Source: Alphaproteobacteria bacterium (lineage in GTDB: Bacteria; Pseudomonadota; Alphaproteobacteria; Rs-D84). Taken from it: 44,954 nucleotides of DNA. The notes under the pieces were generated by a model, which saw nothing but the letters and a program-made list of their open reading frames with translations, was not told the origin of the DNA and ran no database searches. The position numbers and the translations under genes are program-made. Below, piece after piece: positions 8,224-13,366 of the stretch. The stretch spans positions 1 through 44,954 of the forward strand of contig JAIDWS010000013.1 in the NCBI GenBank assembly GCA_029059055.1, written 5' to 3'. Numbering within the stretch: position 1 is the stretch's first letter; each line of letters begins with the position of its first letter.

Positions 8224-8523
8224 ATGGATATGGATACATTGATGCAACAGGCCAAAGAATTACAGGACAAAGTGGCCGCCGCCCAAGATTTGTTGGCGAA
8301 AACCAGTGTCAAGGGATTGGCCGGTGCCGGCGATTGCATCGTGGAAATGTCGGGCAAATACGATTTGTTGAATTTGACCATTAACCCGGCGATTTTAACG
8401 CGCGGCGCGGCGGACGTGGCCGAAATCATCAAAACCGCGTTCAACGATGCCAAGGCCAAGGCCGACACCACCATTGACCGCATCATGGGCGAAGCCACCG
8501 CCGGAATGCCGATGCCGGAATAA
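8224..8523 (+). CDS. ebfC: YbaB/EbfC family nucleoid-associated protein
   Basis: 99 residues, close to the family norm of about 100-110. It shows the YbaB layout: an N-terminal helix with MDTLMQQAKELQDKVAAAQ, a central beta segment with GAGDCIVEMSGKYDLLNLTINP, and a C-terminal helix with EIIKTAFNDAKAKADTT. The family forms dimers that bind DNA with little sequence specificity. In many bacteria it lies next to dnaX and recR; here it follows pnp instead. It may be co-transcribed with pnp, with the G-rich ribosome binding site possibly masked by a hairpin. It ends at a strong terminator. Confidence 0.9.
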   Translation: MDMDTLMQQAKELQDKVAAAQDLLAKTSVKGLAGAGDCIVEMSGKYDLLNLTINPAILTRGAADVAEIIKTAFNDAKAKADTTIDRIMGEATAGMPMPE

Positions 8524-8552
8524 AAAAACACCGCATATGCGGTGTTTTTTAA
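8522..8552 (+). terminator. Terminator after ebfC
   Basis: ACACCGCAT/ATGCGGTGT stem followed by six T. Confidence 0.85.
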
Positions 8553-8554
8553 TA

Positions 8555-8582
8555 TTGCAATATGAAAAAACTCTGTTATAAT
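8555..8582 (+). promoter_or_regulatory. Promoter of tRNA-Val
   Basis: TTGCAA (8555-8560), 16-bp spacer and TATAAT (8577-8582) place the start a few bases before the tRNA. Confidence 0.75.
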
Positions 8583-8594
8583 CGGGGGGGCTTT

Positions 8595-8671
8595 GGGTGT
8601 TTAGCTCAGTTGATTAGAGCATCTCGTTTACACCGAGAGGGTCGGGGGTTTGAGTCCCTCAACACCCACCA
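8595..8671 (+). tRNA. tRNA-Val (anticodon UAC)
   Basis: The full cloverleaf is visible. Acceptor GGGTGTT pairs with AACACCC; the D-arm is GCTC/GAGC; the anticodon stem TCTCG/CGAGA carries loop TTTACAC (anticodon TAC); the T-arm contains TTTGAGT. The discriminator is A and CCA is encoded. Confidence 0.95.
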
Positions 8672-8676
8672 AGATT

Positions 8677-8701
8677 AATCCGCATTTCGTGCGGATTTTT
8701 T
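8677..8701 (+). terminator. Terminator after tRNA-Val
   Basis: AATCCGCA/TGCGGATT hairpin with T-run. Confidence 0.8.
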
Positions 8702-8713
8702 ACAGGAAAAAAC

Positions 8714-8938
8714 ATGAAAAAAAATGATTGGTATGAATTATTGGAAACGTCCCTGATTGGGGCGATATTGACGGTTGTTGTTTTATCGTTGCACGGCCGG
8801 TTGGGCAATGATGAACATGGCGCCCCCGCCACCCCGGCGCCATCCGATGTGCGCGCGCGCCCGGCCACCGCACCGGATACGGTTGTGACATATCCGGCCG
8901 ACACATTGCGCCACAAATTGATGCCGCGCACCCGTTAA
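8714..8938 (+). CDS. Small single-span membrane protein, hypothetical
   Basis: 74 residues. A short charged N terminus (MKKNDWYELLE) precedes one hydrophobic segment (about residues 12-26, SLIGAILTVVVLSLH). A Pro/Ala-rich, probably disordered tail then ends in basic residues. A plausible ribosome binding site (AGGA) lies before the ATG. The gene sits between the tRNA terminator and a strong bidirectional terminator, so it is either expressed by read-through from the tRNA or from a promoter I cannot place. No family recognised; topology prediction would suggest a small inner-membrane protein with its tail outside. Confidence 0.6.
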   Translation: MKKNDWYELLETSLIGAILTVVVLSLHGRLGNDEHGAPATPAPSDVRARPATAPDTVVTYPADTLRHKLMPRTR

Positions 8939-8939
8939 A

Positions 8940-8967
8940 AAAAACGCCCCACCGGGGCGTTTTTTTA
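8940..8967. terminator. Bidirectional terminator
   Basis: AAAACGCCCC and GGGGCGTTTT arms with flanking A and T runs, between converging genes at 8714 and 8965. Confidence 0.85.
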
Positions 8968-9318
8968 TTTCAGGCTGTTATCGCTGTCGATACTGCCGGA
9001 TTTTTTGAACGTCTTGACCGATTTGACGCCGTTGTCATCAAATGTGAACTGGGACGTTTCACGTGTGTAATGATACGGGTTTGTGAACATGCCGACAAAC
9101 GGAACCGCATACCAGAAATTAAAACTGGCGCGGGTGTAATCATAATCCCATACGTCATCGCCGCCGTTTTTATACGACGCGGTCGGGGAACCCAACGCTG
9201 CCCGCACATCGGTGCGCGATGCGCCGGACGCAATGGCGGTGGCATCCGTGCGTTGCCCGATAACGGTGGAACATGCCGCCATGGTGAACGCCGTCAACAG
9301 TACAAATATTTTTTTCAT
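8965..9318 (-). CDS. BamE/SmpA-like outer-membrane lipoprotein
   Basis: 117 residues. The signal peptide with lipobox (MKKIFVLLTAFTMAAC) puts the acylated Cys at residue 16. The region IASGASRTDVRAALGSPTAS and then DVWDYDYTR matches the small SmpA/OmlA fold found in BamE-type lipoproteins, where a helix with G-x-S/T-xx-V-xx-xLG-x-P is followed by beta strands with a DxWxY motif. It is the second gene of a minus-strand pair: the upstream gene stops 2 nt before this ATG. A true BamE role in beta-barrel assembly cannot be concluded, since many short lipoproteins share this fold. It ends at the bidirectional terminator. Confidence 0.75.
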   Translation of the reverse strand: MKKIFVLLTAFTMAACSTVIGQRTDATAIASGASRTDVRAALGSPTASYKNGGDDVWDYDYTRASFNFWYAVPFVGMFTNPYHYTRETSQFTFDDNGVKSVKTFKKSGSIDSDNSLK

Positions 9319-9320
9319 GA

Positions 9321-9953
9321 TTAATTTCCTTTGGTGTTATGTTCGACGTTTAACAATTGGGTTTTCAATTTGCCGCTGAATTTTGATTCGATGTCTTTTT
9401 TTGTCTGTGTCGGCAGTTTGTCGAAATCATCTATGGCTTCGACGGTGGCGGTGACGGGTGTTTTGGTGCTGGACATGAATAAACCGCCGCCTTCGCGTTT
9501 GCCATAACGGGTTGTGGTCCGCAGATTCCCGACATAGACGGCCGCCCCCGGTGCGATGGAAAATTCGGCAAAGAATTTATCCCCCAAATCCAAATCGGTT
9601 TGAAAGTGCATGTTCCCCGCGTTCATGGAACCAAAGAAACTGATATCCGTCAGTTTGTATTTCCCCGGGGACAGCATGACAATCTGGGGCTGGTTATTTT
9701 TCATTTTCAGGTCGTATTTTATGTCCGGGTTATCCACGCTGTAAATGGTCATGTAATTGTATATGGTATAGTTTGCGCCCAAATGGTTTTGTGCGGACAG
9801 AACAATTGCCCCCTTGGCAAAGTCATTGAACAATTCGCCATCAAAGTGTGTTGCGGCCGCGCTGGTTGTATATTGGCTGGGGCTGTGCGGAAAAGAACCG
9901 CATCCCGCCAACACGAACCCCAGGGTCAGGCAGAATATTTTGTTGGTTTTCAT
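9321..9953 (-). CDS. Lipoprotein, unknown function
   Basis: 210 residues from ATG 9953. The signal peptide MKTNKIFCLTLGFVLAGC ends in a lipobox with Cys18. The frame is open further upstream to 10046, but ATG 9953 has AAGGAA in front and starts a proper signal peptide. The mature protein looks beta-rich (GAAVYVGNLRTTTRYGKREG) with a C-terminal Lys-rich segment. No family recognised with certainty. It is co-transcribed with the BamE-like gene 2 nt downstream. Its 5' region faces that of the OmpA-type lipoprotein gene across a 130-bp divergent intergenic region. Confidence 0.7.
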   Translation of the reverse strand: MKTNKIFCLTLGFVLAGCGSFPHSPSQYTTSAAATHFDGELFNDFAKGAIVLSAQNHLGANYTIYNYMTIYSVDNPDIKYDLKMKNNQPQIVMLSPGKYKLTDISFFGSMNAGNMHFQTDLDLGDKFFAEFSIAPGAAVYVGNLRTTTRYGKREGGGLFMSSTKTPVTATVEAIDDFDKLPTQTKKDIESKFSGKLKTQLLNVEHNTKGN

Positions 9954-10030
9954 TTTACATTCCTTGTTGAATTCAATGTGATGGTAATCCCAAAACATTT
10001 TTCTGTGCAAGGTATTTTTGATTAAATATT

Positions 10031-10059
10031 TTGTAAAATGTGTCAAAATGGTATAGAAT
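10031..10059 (+). promoter_or_regulatory. Promoter of OmpA-family lipoprotein gene
   Basis: TTGTAA (10031-10036), 17-bp spacer, TAGAAT (10054-10059). Confidence 0.65.
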
Positions 10060-10089
10060 AAGTTTCACAGCCAAAGGGAGTTTATGCTT

Positions 10090-10737
10090 ATGAAAAAATT
10101 TGTTACATTATGTGCGTTGACAGCGATGCTGGCCGCGTGCACGACAACCAATCCGTATACCGGTCAATCCCAAACGTCCAAGGCCGTATGGGGCACCGCC
10201 ATCGGTGCGGCGACGGGTGCGGCAACGGGCGCATTGGTCGCGAAAAAAAGTGGCACCGGTGCCATTGTTGGTGGTTTGGCGGGTGCAGCGGTTGGCGGCG
10301 GCGTTGGATATTATCTGGATGTCCAAGAAGCTGAATTACGCGCCGAATTGGCGTCCACCGGTGTTGGCGTGGAACGCACCGATGACAGCATTCGTTTAAT
10401 TATGCCGGGCAATATCACATTTAAAACAGATTCTGCGGATATCAATGCCGGATTTTATGCGACATTGAATTCCGTGGCCAAGGTTTTGAATAAATACAGC
10501 AATTCGACCGTGATGGTAATGGGATTCACCGACAACACCGGGACCGACGCGTATAACATGACATTGTCCAAACAGCGCGCCAGTGCCGTTGCCGCATACT
10601 TACAGGGCCAGGGGGTAAAGGCCAATCGTTTCGAAGTCATGGGTATGGGCCCGTCCAATCCGATTGCGTCGAATGACACCGCCGCCGGTCGTCAGCAAAA
10701 CCGTCGCGTTGAAATCAAGATTATTCCGAACAAATAA
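10090..10737 (+). CDS. OmpA-family lipoprotein with glycine-zipper
   Basis: 215 residues from ATG 10090; ATG 10084 is too close to the AAGGGAG ribosome binding site. The lipobox signal is MKKFVTLCALTAMLAAC. A glycine-zipper segment follows (GTAIGAATGAATGALVAKK, GAIVGGLAGAAVGGGVGYY). The C-terminal OmpA domain includes GNITFKTDSADIN, VMGFTDNTGTDAYNMTLSKQ, RASAVAAYL and NRRVEIKI, the peptidoglycan-binding pattern of Pal/YiaD-type proteins. The expected role is non-covalent tethering of the outer membrane to peptidoglycan. The layout (Cys lipidation, Gly zipper, OmpA) is that of YiaD-like proteins more than of Pal. Single-gene transcription unit with its own promoter and terminator. Confidence 0.9.
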   Translation: MKKFVTLCALTAMLAACTTTNPYTGQSQTSKAVWGTAIGAATGAATGALVAKKSGTGAIVGGLAGAAVGGGVGYYLDVQEAELRAELASTGVGVERTDDSIRLIMPGNITFKTDSADINAGFYATLNSVAKVLNKYSNSTVMVMGFTDNTGTDAYNMTLSKQRASAVAAYLQGQGVKANRFEVMGMGPSNPIASNDTAAGRQQNRRVEIKIIPNK

Positions 10738-10740
10738 TCA

Positions 10741-10767
10741 AAAAATCCCCCGGATGGGGGATTTTTT
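10741..10767 (+). terminator. Terminator
   Basis: AATCCCCC/GGGGGATT hairpin with T-run. Confidence 0.85.
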
Positions 10768-10807
10768 ATGGGGGTGGGTGGTACGCGCATCCGCGCGGCA
10801 TAACCGA

Positions 10808-11160
10808 CTGGATTGCTTCGCCGATGGCTCGCAATGACAATAGTGTTGAATTGCTTGGCACTGCATCTCCTTTGTCATTGCGGGGCGCCGGTATAGCGCA
10901 GCAATCCAGATAATAAGGAACAGACCACTATTCACTGGATTGCGTCACTGCGTTCGCAATGACAATGGTGTTGAATTGCTTGGCACTGTATCTCCTTTGT
11001 CATTGCGGGGCGCCGGTATAGCGCAGCAATCCAGATAATAAGGAACAGACCACCATTCACTGGATTGCGTCACTGCACTCGCACTGACAATGGTGTTGAA
11101 TTGCTTGGCACTGCATCTCCTTTGTCATTGCGAGTAAGCGTAGCGCGCGTGGCAATCCAG
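10808..11160. repeat. Array of three alternating inverted-repeat units (BIME-like)
   Basis: Forward halves start at 10808, 10935 and 11060; reverse halves are 10874-10909, 10999-11034 and 11124-11160. The order is strictly forward, reverse, forward, reverse, with two kinds of linker. About 35 bp containing GAATTGCTTGGCACTGCATC separates forward from reverse, and 25 bp (ATAATAAGGAACAGACCAC...) separates reverse from the next forward. The period is about 125 bp. The same halves and linkers recur at 36902-37263 upstream of module copy C. Confidence 0.9.
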
Positions 11161-11194
11161 TAAATCAACCCCCACACCAATAAATTTAAATTCC

Positions 11195-11223
11195 TTGAAA
11201 CTTCGCGTGGGGTGCGATATAAT
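11195..11223 (+). promoter_or_regulatory. Promoter of RNA copy B
   Basis: TTGAAA (11195-11200), 17-bp spacer, TATAAT (11218-11223); the RNA begins 7 nt later at GCATTGGG. Confidence 0.85.
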
Positions 11224-11229
11224 TTACAC

Positions 11230-11396
11230 GCATTGGGAAACCGGTGTAGGGTATCAAAGCCCTTTACATCCGTCGTGAAAATGACGTTAAACTCCGACCG
11301 TTGGTTGGAGGGTGATGAATATATTGAATAAATCACACTATTGATGTAATAGCTTTGAACCTCCAACCACCCAAATGTTTTGGGTGGTGTTTTTTT
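11230..11396 (+). ncRNA. Structured RNA / attenuator-like leader, copy B
   Basis: About 167 nt. Stems: CGTCGT (11271-11276) with ATGACG (11281-11286) on a GAAA tetraloop; CTCCGACC (11292-11299) with GGTTGGAG (11303-11310) on a 3-nt loop; or instead GGTTGGAGG (11303-11311) with CCTCCAACC (11360-11368). Inside the second option lie GTGAT (11312-11316) with ATCAC (11332-11336) around GAATATATTGAATAA, and CTATT/AATAG (11338-11352). The strand 11366-11368 also belongs to the terminator. Two alternative partners for one segment, next to a terminator and a ribosome binding site, is the arrangement of attenuators and riboswitches. Ligand or partner unknown; no Rfam family recognised. Confidence 0.8.
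11366..11396 (+). terminator. Terminator between RNA copy B and HTH-like gene
   Basis: ACCACCCAAA (11366-11375) with TTTGGGTGGT (11379-11388), then a T-run 11390-11396. Only 20 nt separate it from the start codon of the next gene, leaving no room for another promoter. Confidence 0.85.
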
Positions 11397-11416
11397 AACA
11401 CAAGGAGATGAAAACT

Positions 11417-11644
11417 ATGGCAAAATTATTAATCGATGCCAATTATTATGGCAATATCATGCGCCACGCGCGCCAACATTTGAAAATCAGTGTGGCCGAC
11501 GCGGCAAAATTACTGAAAATGAACAAGAAAGATTATCAGAAATGTGAACGTGGGCGCGACCTGTTTGCCGAAGGGACGCTGCGCCGTTTCTTTCACGGGG
11601 CGTTTGCACTGCTGGTGATAAAACGCAGCCGCGATAATTTATAA
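11417..11644 (+). CDS. Small HTH (XRE-like) protein, copy B
   Basis: 75 residues from ATG 11417, which has AAGGAG 9 nt upstream; the earlier in-frame ATG 11408 abuts the ribosome binding site and is unlikely. The sequence MAKLLIDANYYGNIMRHARQ, then LKISVADAAKLLKMNKKDYQ and KCERGRDLFAEGTLRRFF, has the spacing of a Cro/XRE helix-turn-helix: a first helix, the short ISVADAAKLL turn-helix, a recognition helix, and the ERG that usually ends it. The tail FHGAFALLVIKR is conserved in the other copies. Probably a small DNA-binding (possibly RNA-binding) regulator. Expression must pass the terminator of the RNA at 11230, so autoregulation through that RNA or its promoter is an obvious but untested possibility. 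Confidence 0.8.
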   Translation: MAKLLIDANYYGNIMRHARQHLKISVADAAKLLKMNKKDYQKCERGRDLFAEGTLRRFFHGAFALLVIKRSRDNL

Positions 11645-11648
11645 TGCC

Positions 11649-11670
11649 ATCCCCCGGAATGGGGGATTTT
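11649..11670 (+). terminator. Terminator after HTH-like gene copy B
   Basis: ATCCCCC/GGGGGAT stem with TTTTA. Confidence 0.75.
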
Positions 11671-11674
11671 ATTA

Positions 11675-11705
11675 CTGGATTGCTTCGCCGATGGCTCGCA
11701 ATGAC
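11675..11705. repeat. Solo forward half of the inverted repeat
   Basis: CTGGATTGCTTCG...CTCGCAATGAC, matching the forward halves of the array at 10808. It closes the right side of module B. Confidence 0.8.
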
Positions 11706-11713
11706 AATGGGGA

Positions 11714-11742
11714 TAAAAAAATCCCCCATGCGGGGGATTTTT
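11714..11742. terminator. Bidirectional terminator
   Basis: AATCCCCC/GGGGGATT with A-run and T-run; it also ends the minus-strand gene at 11741. Confidence 0.8.
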
Positions 11743-12448
11743 ATAATTCAACCCGGCCATTGGTGGCGATTAAATCCGCCCCCATATCCAGTGTGCCGCC
11801 CGATTCGGCCAGAATCAATTCGCCCGCGGCGATTTCTGCATAATCCAACGGGTCGGATACAAATGCGTCCAATTTACCCGCCGCAACCCATGCCAAATCC
11901 AATGCCGGGCATCCCGTTTGGCGTACATTGCCGGCGGCAATGGGGCGGGGCGATGCCGTGTTGACGGCGACGGTCAAATCGTCCGGGTTCGACAAATTGG
12001 AAACACGAATCTTGGCCGAATGAAATGCCGAAAACGCATATGCGCCCGCGCCGCGTTCGGCATAATACAGACGTTCATCAATCGGGGAATAAACCAATGC
12101 GATTTTTGTTTCATCGTTCGACCGCAATGCCAATGAAATTGCAAAATGCGGGTTGGCGCGCACAAAGTTCGACGCCCCCGACAATGCCAATACGAATTCA
12201 TCGCGGCCGTCCCCATCACGTGTTACGTTCGGGGTCAACAATCCCGCCGCGGGACGCACCAGCAACAGGTCGTTTAAAATACTTTCTTCGATGCGGTTTG
12301 CGGCCTTGGCCACGAAATCACGCGCCCCACGCAGGGATTGCTGTAAATTTTCCACTTCGCCAAAATCGCGGCGCAGACCGGACGCAGTCCGCTGCAATGC
12401 CGCAAACATTTTGTTTAATTCTGACGAACCCTTTATCAACAATTCCAT
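11741..12448 (-). CDS. Inositol monophosphatase-like protein, catalytically degenerate
   Basis: 235 residues, close to the 250-270 of the IMPase/SuhB family, and the family pattern is readable: LALSGASNFVRANPHFAISL stands where DPLDGTxNFxxxxPxFxVSIAL is expected, and LDYAEIAAGELILAESGG matches the WDxAAGxLIxxEAGG motif. The two metal-binding Asp of the first motif are replaced (Leu and Ser in LALSG, residues 87-91), the GEE-type motif near residue 70 is absent, and only Asp202 of the second motif remains. This looks like a pseudoenzyme. In other bacteria SuhB also has a non-catalytic role in rRNA transcription complexes, so a retained regulatory role is possible but inferred. It follows the bL31 gene by 31 nt and is probably in its operon. 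Confidence 0.8.
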   Translation of the reverse strand: MELLIKGSSELNKMFAALQRTASGLRRDFGEVENLQQSLRGARDFVAKAANRIEESILNDLLLVRPAAGLLTPNVTRDGDGRDEFVLALSGASNFVRANPHFAISLALRSNDETKIALVYSPIDERLYYAERGAGAYAFSAFHSAKIRVSNLSNPDDLTVAVNTASPRPIAAGNVRQTGCPALDLAWVAAGKLDAFVSDPLDYAEIAAGELILAESGGTLDMGADLIATNGRVEL

Positions 12449-12479
12449 GCGCGTATCCCCCCGTCCGACCGATGATAAT

Positions 12480-12692
12480 TTAGAAGTTAAAGCCGGCGAA
12501 TTTGGATTTGAATTCCGCTGCGCGCTGACCCTTGTCCCCGGCGTTGTTACGCTGGCCGGTCCATGCGGAATGGTTCAGGTTGTCTGTCGACAGAACCAGG
12601 TCTTTTTTGACCGAAGAATACATTTTTACAGTTTTGCCATCCGTCATGGTGACATTAATTTCATGATATTCGGGATGAATGCCTTGTTTCAT
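12480..12692 (-). CDS. rpmE: 50S ribosomal protein bL31
   Basis: 70 residues. MKQGIHPEYHEINVTMTDGK is the standard bL31 start and HSAWTGQ...RAAEFKSKFAGF its C-terminal part. The CxxC zinc-ribbon cysteines of the zinc-containing form are absent, so this is a Cys-free form. A ribosome binding site (AAAGGGTAAAG) precedes the ATG, and a good promoter lies at 12726-12753. It is the first gene of a likely two-gene operon with the IMPase-like protein. In the ribosome bL31 bridges the two subunits near 5S rRNA. Confidence 0.93.
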   Translation of the reverse strand: MKQGIHPEYHEINVTMTDGKTVKMYSSVKKDLVLSTDNLNHSAWTGQRNNAGDKGQRAAEFKSKFAGFNF

Positions 12693-12725
12693 AACTTTAC
12701 CCTTTTATTATTTTTTAGCCCGCGA

Positions 12726-12753
12726 ATTATACCCTTAATTTTCAGGAAATCAA
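12726..12753 (-). promoter_or_regulatory. Promoter of rpmE
   Basis: Minus-strand TTGATT (12753-12748), 16-bp spacer, TATAAT (12731-12726). Confidence 0.75.
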
Positions 12754-12788
12754 GCATTATTAAAGGGTCGCCCCGCGTCCCCCATGTA

Positions 12789-13298
12789 TTAATACCGGCC
12801 GATACAGCCCAAATATGAATTGCCCGTCGATTCCAGTACGTTGATAAACTGGGACTGGTTCCGGCCCGAAAACAGCGCCAGTATCGTTCCCGCGTCCGTC
12901 GCCAACATGTCCGCAACCGTCGCAATCCCGGAATTCATTTTCTTGAAAAATCCGCTGGCCGGATAGATTTCCGCCGCCAATAATTGCATTCCGCCGCGGC
13001 AACGCGCCCGGTCTTCGTGGCGTATTACCATTAATTGGCATTCGGGGGATATAATCACCTTGTCCGTGACAACCGCGCCCGCGCCCAATAATTCACCCCA
13101 CCAACCGGTCGATTCACAAAATACCGGGTAATACACCGTCGCATCGGGGTTGGCCGAAAACAGGCCCGCCAAATCCAAATCGTCGGTGATAATTTCCGGC
13201 ATCATGCCACATGCGCTGTTTATCGTTTTACGCGCCAACTGATAATCGGCGTCGTCCTTTGTCTTGCGCGGCCAATAAAGAATCGGAAACGTTTTCAT
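12789..13298 (-). CDS. Hypothetical protein, 169 residues
   Basis: The frame can start at TTG 13301, but ATG 13298 is preferred. It begins MKTFPILYWPRKTKDDADYQ and has no signal peptide. Patches such as ATVYYPVFCESTGWWGELLG, IISPECQLMVIRHEDRARCR and AGTILALFSGRNQSQFINVL suggest a compact alpha/beta cytoplasmic protein with several Cys. I recognise no family. The -10 TGATATAAT ends 8 nt before the start codon, so the mRNA should be leaderless. It lies between rpmE and the VirB6-like gene on the same strand but has its own promoter. Confidence 0.7.
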   Translation of the reverse strand: MKTFPILYWPRKTKDDADYQLARKTINSACGMMPEIITDDLDLAGLFSANPDATVYYPVFCESTGWWGELLGAGAVVTDKVIISPECQLMVIRHEDRARCRGGMQLLAAEIYPASGFFKKMNSGIATVADMLATDAGTILALFSGRNQSQFINVLESTGNSYLGCIGRY

Positions 13299-13306
13299 CA
13301 ATGTGA

Positions 13307-13315
13307 ATTATATCA
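13307..13315 (-). promoter_or_regulatory. Extended -10 promoter, leaderless
   Basis: Minus-strand TGATATAAT at 13315-13307; the start codon ATG 13298 is 8 nt further on. Confidence 0.65.
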
Positions 13316-13366
13316 GAATCGGATGATACAAAAAAGTGGGGGCCGTTAAATAAAGCACTTGATTTT

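Noticed and set aside
10808..11160. Regularly spaced repeats considered as a CRISPR array
   Set aside because: Halves alternate in orientation, linkers are themselves repeated instead of unique, and no cas gene is in the window.
11230..11396. Structured RNA considered as 6S RNA, T-box or a known riboswitch
   Set aside because: There is no long rod with a central bubble, no T-box sequence, and I recognise no riboswitch core; three copies before HTH-like genes also do not fit. A cmscan is needed to be sure.
11230..11644. RNA plus small protein considered as a retron or a type III toxin-antitoxin locus
   Set aside because: There is no reverse transcriptase, the RNA has no tandem pseudoknot-type repeats, and the protein looks like a HTH regulator, not a ToxN-like nuclease.
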